A DNA stretch of 64,000 nt from Cladobotryum mycophilum (Eukaryota; Ascomycota; Sordariomycetes; Hypocreales; Hypocreaceae), in NCBI GenBank assembly GCA_036429605.1, contig CM071589.1, positions 2,728,001-2,792,000 on the forward strand. The letters are read 5' to 3'. Shown here one piece after another: positions 25,901 to 37,900 of this stretch. The position numbers and the translations under genes are program-made. How positions within the stretch are numbered: the stretch's first letter is position 1; each line of letters starts with the position of its first letter. The notes below the pieces were generated by a model. That model saw only the letters and a list, made by a program, of their open reading frames with translations. It was not told the origin of the DNA and did no database searches.

Positions 25901-27745
25901 AGACTACAAGGTAGATGAACAGATAGTCATAGACATTGACCAGACGGTGCTCAATCGCTCGCTTACGAGCCCCATTCGTTCTACGAAGGTTCTCACGAAT
26001 GCCATGCGGATTTCAAAAATAGATACAGCACAGGCACACAGGCACACACACAAGCACAAAGCACAGATACAGGCACAGGCACAGGCACAGTCATCAGGGC
26101 CTCCTTGCAGCCCCCTTGCTTGTCCGGCCGCCGACGTGCTTTCCCCCGATGGGAGAGAGGAGCAGCGGGCAGCCTCAATCTCACAGAGCCGACCGACAGC
26201 GACCAGCTCATCCACTTTTCCACTGCCGGACATGACACTTGGTGGGCACTTCTGGGACCGCCGCCGAGGGTCAGTTACGCCGGGGTACCGACCGGGTACT
26301 TCTCCTAAATGCCGTACGTGCGAGGCCAATGGCAGATGAGGTACCAGGTAGGTACAGGTAGATATGTAGGAGACAAGCAATAGACACAACATTGACAAGG
26401 GGCATCGGCGAATGTAGAGTCCCTAGTAGTGGTGGTTGTGGTGGTCGCATTGTATGGTACTGCTAGGTAGGTACTGGGTAGGTATGGATGTGTAATGTGT
26501 AATGTGTAATGTGTTAATGCACATCCATATGTATGCGCAACGAAAACGCAGCGTGAATGGATCCTACCAGGTAACTTGTCCCTCTTACATCCATTTGACT
26601 GCTTTCTGCTCGTCAGAGACGCAGACAACTTGCTCCGTATTGAATTCGAACATCCTATTGGTTGGACATCGCACTCCTTCATGCACTCATAATACACACT
26701 CTCACTATGAACACTCACACTCGATGCACAATTTAGGAAGTACTCAACATACACACGCACGCCCCCTCTATCTTGTTGTCCCCACCCACCCACCCCCCAT
26801 CGCTGTGCACACCCTTACCACCTCCAACAGCTCTAATGGCGCGCCCCTCTCTCTAACCGCCCCCCCCCAAATCCCCGCTGTCTCTCCATTACCTACTAAT
26901 GTATGAATGTGTGTATGTACCTTAGTACTGTGGTAGCGTTATAAAATAACCCTTGTTTGAGCTAGGAGTGTGCCTTTGGACTTGACTGAAATTCGCAGTC
27001 AGTCGTCTTTGTTCTCAAAAGTGTATGTACCTACTTCCTACGCACGTACGTGTCTAATCCTGTGCTCCATACCCTCTTAGCATCCATTACCTACATGATT
27101 CTAAACTTTACTGGACCCTCTTTCAATTCTCCATGATCATGCATGACATGGCATGGTCTTGTATCGGAAGCACGTTGAAGGCGCCGGCCGACTAAGTCTA
27201 GTCTAGTACACTTTGGCTTGCACTCTCTTGTCTATCGTCCCAGACGCAGTATATATACATCTACGAGACCGTTCCCCAACGACAGATGAAATGTTGTTGT
27301 CGTTGTGCTGCTTTCTACTATCTCATCTATTTCACCCCATTGAATCATATTCCATCTTTTGCAGCTATCAGGCGTGTTTGGACATCGCAATGATAGTGTC
27401 TGTATCTTCTTAGACAATATCAATCATCCTTTCAACCCCCCCTCCTCCCCCCTTTGTACACTATCTATCCGGCCTCCTTTAAGCCCTTTCTTTGCTGGCC
27501 ATCGTCCTCCTCGTCTGCCTCTCTTCCAAACCAAAACGAGCCATACGAAAATTATTTATATTCAAGAATTGAAACGTATTGGCTTATACATATCCATACG
27601 TCTCTCTCACTCTATCATCAAGGCCATTCATATACCCTTGATCTGTTGGGCGACGAAAAAAAGCAAACCAAATTTACTACACCAAAAGCTGGTGCTGTTT
27701 TGCCCCTCCTCAACACAACCTACCGGGATTTCCACCCAGCGTTTT

Positions 27746-27829
27746 GACTTGACAGCTGGCGGAGGTGTTGAGTACGTCTGGGACTCCAGTGAGAGAAGCG
27801 ACCAGCTGCACTTCGACTTAACAGCTGGC
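27746..27829 (+). promoter_or_regulatory. Direct repeat with three CAGCTG E-boxes
   Basis: GACTTGACAGCTGGC at 27746-27760 is repeated with one change at 27815-27829, 69 bp later. A third CAGCTG lies between them at 27803-27808. CAGCTG is the core bound by many bHLH proteins. The cluster lies about 285-370 bp before the glycosyltransferase ATG. Confidence 0.5.
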
Positions 27830-27879
27830 AGACAGTTGCAGAGAGCAGAGACAAGAGGGGAAAAAAATTCGCTTGTTTC

Positions 27880-27887
27880 TATAAAAA
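27880..27887 (+). promoter_or_regulatory. Possible TATA box of the glycosyltransferase gene
   Basis: TATAAAAA about 230 bp before the start codon, followed by a CT-rich leader (27930-28000) typical of fungal transcription start regions. Confidence 0.4.
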
Positions 27888-28113
27888 GAATTTGCCTGAC
27901 CTTTTGTTTATTTTTTTCACTTGAAGAAATTTTTCTCTACTCTCACTTCAATCTTCTTTTCTACTTCGACACTCTCTTCTCCTTCTTGATACTGCAAACA
28001 AACAAAAGCTTCCTTCGTGCAAAAGACAATATTGAGCTTCATTTGCGAGAGACATCCAGAGAGACATCGACACATCGGGCCCTCCTTCCCGCCCGCTCTG
28101 CCCCACTACCAAC

Positions 28114-29966
28114 ATGGAAGGCGTTGTGAACTGGCTCACGGCCAAATTGGTCGCCCTCTTCACTCTCCTCACATTCAGTATCCCTTCTTTTCATTTCGAG
28201 TTTGCACAATCTGCAACCTTCTGGACCTACGTCTTCTGCGGAGTCTGGTAAGTAGACCCTTTCTTCGCGCTTCCCTATTTGACCGGGGGAAACACGCCGG
28301 CCCTCTGGGGACCTGTTCTGGGACTTTGGAGCTGACAAGGGCTTATTAGGTTACACCGCTATGTCCGCCTGCTTGTTCACTGCGTTGCTCATTGGAGCTA
28401 CAAATCGAAACCTATTCCAAGCAAGCCTACCTTTACCAACGAAGATGTTACGGTTATCATCCCCACCATTCATAATGTGTTTGAGGAGCTGCGACCGTCT
28501 CTTCAGAGCATCTTGGCCTGCAAGCCTGCTGAGCTGATCCTCGTTACCACCCATGACAAGCGAGAGGCCCTTGACAAGCTTGCCGCTTCCTTGAACCACC
28601 CCAGAATCAGAGTATTTGATACCCAAATTGCCAATAAGCGTCTGCAGGTCTGCGAGGCTCTCCCCCACGTCAACACCAGAATTACCATCATGGCAGACGA
28701 CGACGTGACCTGGCCCTCTACCCTCATCCCCTGGATCCTCGCTCCTTTTGAGGATGATAAAATGGGCGGGGTCGGAACCTGCCAGAGGGTCAAGCGAGAG
28801 TGGACTGCCCCCTGGTCGGTTCGCATCTGGAACTGGCTCGGAGCCGCCTACATTGAGCGTCGCAACTTTGAAATCTCTGCCACCCACAACATGGACGGCG
28901 GCACCTCTTGCATGTCTGGCCGCACCGGTGCCTATCGATCTGAAATTCTTCAGAGCTACGAGTTCTTGGAGGGTTTCCAGAAGGAGAAGTGGCGAAAGTG
29001 GATCCTTAACGCTGACGATGACAACTTCGTTACCCGCTGGCTCGTGAGCCACCAGTGGAAGACCTGGATTCAGTACGAGCGTGAATGCGAAATCGAAACC
29101 ACCCTGGAAAACGGCACCAAGTTCCTCTACCAATGCTCTCGATGGGCTCGCAGCAACTGGCGAAGCAACTGGACCAGCCTGGTCAGGGAGCGACATGTGT
29201 GGAGGTGAGTTTTACCCCAATCATAATTTTAGCCCCATTTTCGGGGTGCATCAAATAGCGCGTTTCCCATTTACTAACGAAGAAAAAAAAATCTAGACAA
29301 CAACCATGGAGCACCTATGCCCTGCACATTGCCACCTTTACCTCCCTTGCCTTTGCTATGGACCCCTTTATCCTTGCTTCTTGCTGGTGGGCTACCGCCG
29401 AGTGGGATCTCAAGTACAGGCAGTACGCCTTCTGGACTCAGTTCGCCTTCATGTTTGGTTTCACCAAGTTTGTGAAGCTCATGGGCCTGCTTCTCCGAAA
29501 CCCTAGCGACATCATGTTCATCCCCATCTCCATTGTCTTTGGATGGTTCCACGGCTTCATCAAGCTCTACGCTCTCATCACTCTTAACATGGTATGATAT
29601 TCTAGCAGGCCCACTTTTTTCTTTAAATGCAAGTTACTAACCGTTCCGCAGACGTCTTGGGGCAGCAGAGCCGATGGTGACATCAACGACGCATCACGTC
29701 TGGCATCGAGACCTGGACGCTCCACCGTCTTGAAGACTCCTCCAGGAAATGAAACTCTTGTCCAGTATAACAATGAGATCCGCCACAAGGGACGGCAGAC
29801 TCAGAAGCAGGACGAGATGACAGGATCCTGGGAGAAGCGTGGCATTGTCACGTACGACTCGGGCACTTCCTACGTGCCCATTAAAGCCAATGCTTCCATC
29901 GTTTCAGAGAAGCAAGAGCTTGGTGGCGATCAGCCGCCCGTTTACTTGAGCACTTCGGTGCAGTAA
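28114..29966 (+). CDS. Family-2 glycosyltransferase, CPS1/hyaluronan-synthase-like polysaccharide synthase
   Basis: Four exons, join(28114..28247, 28350..29204, 29297..29591, 29652..29966); introns of 102, 92 and 60 bp, all GT...AG; 532 residues. An N-terminal membrane segment (residues about 8-45) is followed by a cytosolic GT-A domain: VTVIIPTIHN near 70, the metal-binding triad ADDDVTWP at 160-167, a second acidic motif NADDDNF at 265-271, and the QxxRW-type motif QCSRW at 306-310 of processive synthases. Two or three C-terminal membrane helices follow (AFMFGFTKFVKL, FIPISIVFGWFHGFI), then a hydrophilic tail. Such enzymes extrude a polysaccharide through the plasma membrane. Fungal relatives (Cryptococcus Cps1; the GT2 proteins of Zymoseptoria and Fusarium) affect the outer wall layer and hyphal extension; the product here is not known. 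It stands alone within about 27 kb. Confidence 0.92.
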
Positions 29967-32900
29967 TGAGTTATGACCACTTTTTTCCCCACCCCCACAG
30001 GGATTTCCCCAGCCTGCCTTGATTCTTTTTCTCGGAGCATTTGGAGCCCTTTTTCTTTTTTCTTCACTTCTTTTCTTTTTCTTCTTGATATGAGACATGA
30101 TGAAACGGCACTGGCATGGAACTGGGTTGTTCCAACTCTGGGATAGACTTGCAAAAGTTTGGTTGTGTCTTTTTGGTCAGGAAGGGTTGGCACCACGTGC
30201 GCAAAAGCGCTTTGCCACGATATTTGGAGTGCCCAGCAAAACAAACTACGGATGGTGGTCTGGTTCATTTTTCTCTCGGTCTGGTGTTTTGGCACTGTTT
30301 TTTAGTGCAGGCGGTTCTTCTTCTTTTTCTTTCTCCCTCCCCCTTGACCCATTGGGGCATTAATGGCATAGAATTGCCCTGCAATGGAATGGACAGGAGT
30401 GGATGGGATGGATTCCCCCAAAAATTGCACAGGAAAATTGCACAACGGCAATGAAAAGGTCGACGGGTGTCGTCCGATTGTACACAGGGTTAATACCTAG
30501 ACAGTGGTAATTGTAAATTAGAAGGCATTGAAAACAATGGAGACTTTCATTACACAATTGGTGTTTCAAGGTGTACTGTGGCCCAAGAGTGATATCGTAT
30601 CATGCAGGCATTGTCAGTTTGCTTGTTTGTTTGCTTATATGAGACGATTCTAGATTCATAATGCATATTCAGCCGAGGGCCTCGACGGTTTCGACTGGGG
30701 GCAATCGGTTGGGATGAGAAGGAATTGCACTATAGACGGTGTACTGCGATTGGCTGGATAACCAAACACGCAGAAAATTAATGAATTGGCACTGTTTTCC
30801 TATCTTGTTGAGAATTTCACATGAGAAAACAAGTCCACGAGCGAGGCACAGGGGATGTTGACAAATGAGAGAGGCTTGATTGTCAGTCACAAGCTTTTTT
30901 TCTGTTGTCATATAAATGCAATACGTTCAACCTCGCAGCTACTATATATATGTACGGTATGTAAACGAGGATGCACCTGAAAAAAGGGTTGTCATGTCAT
31001 GTATGTACGTATGTTACAGCCGGTGGATGGGATGGGATGGCTTGCTGGATGGACGGGTGCTCTGTGGCCAAGGGCCACGCTTTGCATGTGCAGATCTCGA
31101 TGGTATGCATGCGTTACACAGCAGCAAGGGTGCAGCCGCCTGTGGAGGCTCATTAGTAACAAAAGACAGAAGAGAGGGAGAGAAAATGTGATGTGTATTC
31201 TTTTTTGTCATGGAGGTGTCCCTTAAGCCGAGAGATGGGCTTTGCGGCAGGTGTTTGTTTTCTTGCGTGGAGCTGCAAGAGGTCCAAAGGGGGGGCGTGT
31301 AATGAATGGAAGGGGGGAACGACGAGGGCTTGACATGTGGACGACATATAGTAGCTGTACTTGATAACTAGCCATACATGGGAATGTTTCTTGCATGGGG
31401 AAAACAGCCCTGAGAACAAAAACCAAAAAAAAAAAAAAAAAAAAAAATTTAAATTAAATGACAGTATACATGAATAAATGAATAAGAAATGGGCTAATAG
31501 TGTTTGTTGTTCAATGCATGAAAAAAGAATTGGATGGCAATTACGTTTTGGACTAGTCTTGGATCGAGTAAGTCTTTGATGACATTACCTACTACCTACT
31601 TACCTAGTAGTAGGTAGGCAGTTAACTTATTTTTTTTTGGAGGGGATGATTGCAATTTTTTGGGGTTTGTCTAGATGACATAGCTGAAAGAGCTATCCGT
31701 TATTTAGCATGGGGACAAACGTTGGAGAAGAAGAAGAAGAAAAAGACGACGTCGTTTCTGTCCATGGATGTGTCTGTGTCTGTCTGTCAGTCTGGTGGCC
31801 GCTATGGGCTTTTTGGCTGGAGTTGACGTTTTACGTTAGGTGGGTGGGGTGAGGTTGGATAGCTGGTTAGTACTAGGCAGTACCTTGACTTGTCTGAGAG
31901 GGGCGTGTGGGCGAGTGGGTTGCCAGCTTTCTTAGCAGTACCTGTATGGGCGGATGTACCTCAAGTACATGCAAGTAACGCGCCCATCGCCATCTTAAAA
32001 TGCTGCACAGGCCAAAAGCCGAGGCGAGCAGAAGGGAAGGGCCAGCGAAGCAAGCGACACCCTCCCTCTTCCCTCTCTCCCTCTCCATCGCTACCTACGT
32101 GCCCCCTCCCCCTCACTTCAATCTATTTCATCCTCTCGACGACGACAACGATGACAACAACAATGCTTCGCCCCAATGGAGAAGAACCCAAGATTGTAAG
32201 GTGGTCTGCTCAATGGCTATACGAACGTGCAGATATTACATGTTGTGCAACAATGAAGCAGCTTTTCAACATCCTAAAAGAGGCCAACCGAAGATGGCAA
32301 AGGGGGGTTCCAAATTTGATGGATATGAAGCCACCCATCCATCTTCTCCCTCTAACTCTCTCTCCATCTCAAGTCTTGTCAACTTCACACCCCCTCCTTC
32401 CTACCTTCTCTCTTCTCCATCCATCCATCCCCCTTCGATGTTGCGCTACGCCAAACCATATCCTGTTGCACATGCAGCATGCAGACGCAGGTCCAAGCTA
32501 GCATGGGGGCCGTCTTGTTGTGTTTGAAAGTGGAGAATGGGAAAGGCAGCAAACGGAGCAGAGGCGTCATGCAAGCCACAGGCCCCATGTCCCCCTTCCT
32601 CTACGGCGCCTTCTCTCGTTTTGGTCTATCCGTTTGGCTTCAGATGGGATGATTCATGTGTTGTTGTTGTTTTGCCCAAAAATGCAAGTCTTGCTCCTTT
32701 GGCGACTGCCTGCGTACGGTAGGTCCTCCGTCTTATCTGTGTGTCTTCTAGTTGTCCGTACGGAGTACCTCACAGATACTCGAGCGCACACTTACATACT
32801 TGGACTATTACATACACACAAACACACATCATACAGTACACAGTACATGGGACAAGCCACGCCGCCGCCGTTGGTTTGGGGTACTGGGTCTTCTGTCTGT

Positions 32901-34900
32901 TTGCACCTCGTACCATGACGATCCAAAGCGAACCGGCACGACGTGCTGCAGCGCCCTTACAAAGCAGCAAACAAGTTTGGATGAGTTTAAGTAATCAGGC
33001 TGGACACATCAGCAAGCAAGTAAGCACCCCCTCCCTCTTCGGTATTGTGGCGGCTAGCCACATGAACTCCTGGTCACTGGATTTAAAGGGTCCGACCTGG
33101 AAACGGCTTTTCGGTTCGCGCTTAGTCGTTCGTGATCTTTTGCCTCGAACCATGCCATGAACTACAGGTCCATGATCCCCAATGGTTCCGAGGCAGTGCT
33201 TCAAACTACTAATGGAGACAAGCTCTGGTCCTTTTTAGCTCAGCTAGGTTGATGAGTTTTTTTTTGGGGGGGCTGGACCCTCTTCCGTAAGATATCTTGC
33301 TGCCTTGAGGGAGCTATGAACTGCTGTTGGTCCTTTGAGTTTGGTAATGATGCAAACTTAACCAACCCGCATTGAGCCTGCCCGCCCGTCGGCGCGCTGA
33401 AGATGACGAAAGGATGGGAGGAAGCAGGGCATCGCCATGGGGAACGGACGGACAGATACGGCGAGGCGTCTCCGGCGGCTCCGCACGCCCATTTTATCTG
33501 TGCGTGGGTTTGGGCGGCCGCTTGCTTTTCTTTCTTTCTTCCTGGCTCTCGCACCGGTTCAAGATTTGTTAAAAGAAGTGGTCCCGCTTAGGAGGGGAGG
33601 GGGCTTTGTGTGGTGCTTCTCCAGAAGAAATGTCTTAGTTTAGCCAAGGCGAGTGTGCCCTTCTTGGTGAGGCGAAACCATGGGCAAATCAGGGATGACC
33701 CATGGAGAATTTGGGGAAACGGGCGACAAAATGTTGTGTATTATGTATTGGTTTTCCGTAGCCTGGCACCTGGCTGTCAGATGGTCAGATCGCCGAGCTA
33801 ACGAAGCCTTACATATGTAAGTAAGTTGTATTGCGATCTAGGGAAAAGCAACGAAAGGGAGGGGGGACGGACGGGGCAAACACGATCCTGCTGCTTCTCG
33901 CATAACGGTACGATGGACCGGCACAGTCGCGGGGACGGCATATTCCGGGCCAAGGGCCACGAGAGAGTGTAACATGGTAGAGACAAGGGGAGGAGAAGCA
34001 TGGGAGACGGGAGAGAATTGTGATTGCTGTGCCAATTCCCGAACCTATTTGTATCACTACGGAATCCTACAAGTGATGCGAGTATAAACATGTTGGTCCT
34101 GACATGACATTACACATGTACATGAAGCCATCAAGATGTAGGCTGCATGTGTCATGGTTATGAAACTTCTAGAACCCCCTTTTTCGAAATAGAAGAATGG
34201 TTCTTACTTTGTGGCTGCCATGCCTTACAGCCATGCCACCTGGGTTGCAAGGAAAGATTGCTTCCCGCAAATGAGAGAGCAGGGCTCTGGGATGCCAAAC
34301 AATGGAACGACAACCAATCCCTGGGAGGCGTTTTGGACGGAGAAGCGCCACAAAAACGTTGAGGAATTTTGGCATACGCCACTCAGCCTACTACTAGTAG
34401 TACTACACTCCCCCTCCCCCCAAGCCATCGACCATGACATGCCTCATCACACCACCCCAGATTCTTAGCAGAGAAAGAGAAGAAAAAGCAAGTAACCGTT
34501 GCAAAGCGGGTTGAGCTTGGGGTGAATGACATTGGCGTGCGGCAGTAAGCGAGAGAGTTGAGTAAGAGGAAAAAGCAAACAAGCAAGCAAACGGAGGAGT
34601 GAACCGAGTCCGGGCGAAACCATTGCCTTTTAGCATGAGCATGAGCATGACATGGCATGACATGACAACTTTTTCTTCTTAATGCGGGAGAATTGTATTG
34701 ACCATGACTTGTCTGTACTAGCACCAGCGTCTAAAAGCTGGACGAGACAATTGGACGGTCCTCGTTTGTTTCTCAATTCTTTACAGCGAACGTATCGGAC
34801 TAGAACAAGAAACACTTGACTGAGAAGGCGGGCTCCACAATTGTGATGTTTCCCTTTATTTGCTTTTTCTCTTTCTCCGTCTCCGTCTCTCTCGAATTCC
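29967..34900. other. Gene-free region downstream of the glycosyltransferase gene, first part
   Basis: Starts with the 3' UTR of the glycosyltransferase gene (T-rich from 30030). No recognisable gene follows. It contains a poly-A run at about 31427-31446, a palindromic ACCTACT/AGTAGGT cluster at 31590-31620, and a TACGGAGTA copy at 32759. The longest frames (about 200 codons near 31890-32500) are low-complexity Ser/Pro/Leu strings from CT-rich DNA and lack domain features. Confidence 0.55.
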
Positions 34901-37900
34901 CCCCTCTTCCTTTTCAAGAATCAAGGGACCAGCAGGGGTGTGCGTGTTAAGGGGACCAACCGACCATCCCAAACCAGCCAATCAGCCCAGCCCAAAGTTC
35001 AGTGCTCTCTCTCTGTTTGCCTGCCACAGCCTTGCCAACGAAGCTGAGACATGGAGGAAGCTTGGACGCTGTGACGGAGATAACAAGAAAAACGATTTTG
35101 GTCAGCAAAAAGTCCACTCCACGCGAAAACTAAACGAGGCACATGAGCGAGCAAGCGAGCAAGCGACAGATGGAGAAACGGAAGAGAGAACGACGTGCGG
35201 GAAAACTTGTTTTGGTACAAGTAATTTGAAATTACGTGTGTGGGGTTTTTACTCTATACGAATGGGGAAAAGGGAAGAAAGAGAGAGAGAGAGAGAGGGA
35301 GAGAGAAAAGAGAGACAATGGGCTTTACTGCGCGTCTGGTTGGCTGCAGCGGAGCAAAAGAGACAAGGGGAGAGCGAGAGCCAGAGTGAGGCGGCGAAAT
35401 TATATGAATCAACGCATGATATCATGAGATTGGAGGAGAGAGAAAAATAAAGACGTACATGTAACATACATATGATAGATACACTACATAGCCGGAAACA
35501 TGGCAAACCAGGGAAGACGAAAACAAACGTGTACAAACGATGCAGTTGTTACAGAACAACCCCCCCTCCCCCTTCTTCAGCTCGGTAATTTTGCCATCTT
35601 GCCATCCTGCGGGTCTCTCTTTCTTTTGCAGCCGAGAAGCAGGACGCAAGCCAGCCGGGTTCGAGACGTCCTGCAAAAAGATGCAGTTTTCGATTCGTCG
35701 TTTGCTGTCTCTGTCTCCCCGTCTCTCTCGCTTGCTTGTTGCAGCATTCAGCTGTTGGCGTTGGTGTAGGTGTTGGCGTCTTTTTCTTCATACCGGAATC
35801 TCATCAGACTGGTTGACACTCTGCATACCTGTACCTATAAGATAATACATTACATATTTCTGCCTGCATGGTTGCACTCCATTAAAGACAAGAAAGCTCC
35901 ATTTTTAACAAACAAAACAAAAAAGGTACGAGGACGAAAGTGGCAGGTATTCAGTTTCTTAGTTTTTTTTTCTTTCTCGTGCATGTTTACCTTATTTTTA
36001 ATGTGAGTGGGAATAACTCCGTGCCTACTACGTAGAGAGGAGGGGGAGACAGACGGAGAGAAGAGGTGGGGGGGGGAAGACGAGAGCTCCAGCAAAGTCT
36101 CAGAAGTACCTCTCAAGTACCTGTCTCTCTCTCTCTCGCTCTCTCTCCTCCCACTGGCAAGATTTCCGTCCCAAGAAGAGGGCGGCTAACCGGATTGGGC
36201 ATTCCAGGCCCCAAAACCTTTGCACAGCAGGAAATCAAATTGTGATGGGGGAGAGAGAGTCGACAGGTCAAAATTTATGCAGCGTGATGTTTACAGTTAG
36301 AATAGAGTGCTTTGCGTTGCTTGTTTTTTTGGTTTGTTTTTGTTTCCCATTTATCCTGCCTACCTATCTACTTATGGAGGTGGAGGGGGAGGAGGGGACT
36401 TTTCCCAATGTTACCTACATCATAAGTTGCATACAGGTAGGTACTACTACTAACCCGGCCCTTGTTATTACCTCTATACCTGGGTGGTAGTAGTAGCATT
36501 ATGTAGCCCGGTATTTCTCCTGCTCTCTCTCTCTCTTTCACACTCTGTCTTCATACCTTGCATAAGAGCATACATACATTGATGTAGGTGTGTGCCGGGA
36601 GAGAGAGAGAAAAACAAGGAATATTGCATCAAGGAACAGGGACCGGCAATCTAACATCCATCCTGTTTGTTTAATTATGCCTCGCATATATTTTGTTGTC
36701 CTTTTTCTTCTCCCCCTTCATTTACGCGCATACACACACGTAGACATACATACATACAACATACATGCGCACAAATGAAATCATCAAGAGATAGTATTGC
36801 GGAATTTCCTCTAAGCGAGGTTGCGAAAACAAAAACAAAAAACAAATTAATGTGTAATTGGATTTGATGCGCTCTGCACTTTGTACAAAACATGGACTTG
36901 ACTCGAGACCGCAATCGAACGCATGATGGACGTCTCCTCTTTGGAATTTCTATTTTTACTTTACTTTGCAACAGGTGAAGTGAACCTCGGTGGTTAGTAT
37001 GGATGATGAACAAGGTAAGGTAGCCAAGGTACGTACGTACGTATTGTTCCGATCCAGTTATTTCTCACCAATCGCGTATTATGGCCTACCAATGCACCGC
37101 AAAAAAACATGCCAAATCATCACCGCCATGATTTTCGTGTTGCCCACACACACACTCTCCCTCTCCCTCCATCACTCATGCAACTCTGAATCACACTTCT
37201 CCAAAGAGGGGGCTGATTCCTGCACCGGGACGAATGCCGAGCGGATCAAAGTGGAGGGGAGGGGCGTAAAGCAAGCATGCTCTCAAGAAGAAGGAAACAA
37301 GAGGTAGTAAGAGAGAGAGAGAGAGAGTGCGTGTATGAGTGAGAGACAGACAGAAAGGGAGAGGCTTTTCAGGTCGCATAATTCGGCGGACATATATTTC
37401 TTACATGCCTAAAGCAAAGCAAGGCAAAGCAGCAGGCACATCTGCGCGCCGCCGCCGGACCGCATCAAACAAACCACGTAGGCGTACACGAAGATCCTCC
37501 CGGACGCAATGCCTTTTCCCCCGAAGGTGCTGCTTGACAATGTCCTGCAGCTACAGCGAAGCATGTCCTGTCATGAAACAAAAAAGAGAACAGACCAAGG
37601 GGGGAGGGCAAAAGAGTAAGAGAGTGAGAGAGTGAGAGAGGGAGAGGGCCAGCAAAGGCGGCGGTAACAAGCGGCGGGACAAGGGTGGGAGAGAAAGGGC
37701 CCCATCGAGTTGCATGGGAGGGTCCCTCTCTCTCTCTTCTTCTCCTATCTGATAGAGAGAGAGAGAGAGAGAGAGCGCGCGAGTGGGTGAGTAAGAGAAA
37801 GAGACGGAAAAAAAGCCCACAAATCAGTGCCATGCTTTTCTGCTCATCCCATCCCAAATCTCACCCGGATGAGATGTCCGATCTTCGCAGCGCAGCAAGC

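Larger units (their letters stand above)
22901..28113. other. Gene-free region, promoter side of the glycosyltransferase gene
   Basis: About 5.2 kb before the glycosyltransferase start codon. It holds TACGGAGTA words at 22984 and 23654, GGTACCTA words at 23639 and 24057, an A-rich stretch at 23280-23312, a CA/CTCA microsatellite at 25807-25846 and CACAGG units at 26035-26095. The last 400 bp contain three CAGCTG boxes and a TATAAAAA box and are the likely core promoter. Confidence 0.55.

Noticed and set aside
25807..26095. CA-rich arrays resembling spaced repeats
   Set aside because: Simple microsatellites without unique spacers; CRISPR arrays are not expected in fungal nuclear DNA.
28351..29196. 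281-codon open frame antisense to the glycosyltransferase gene
   Set aside because: It mirrors the codon pattern of the real exon, has no domain, and disappears outside the exon.
31890..32501. Frame of about 200 codons in the gene-free region
   Set aside because: Ser/Pro/Leu string from CT-rich DNA, opened only by a TTG codon.
34860..35450. 196-codon plus-strand frame
   Set aside because: Low-complexity Arg/Glu string from GA-rich DNA; no start context or domain.
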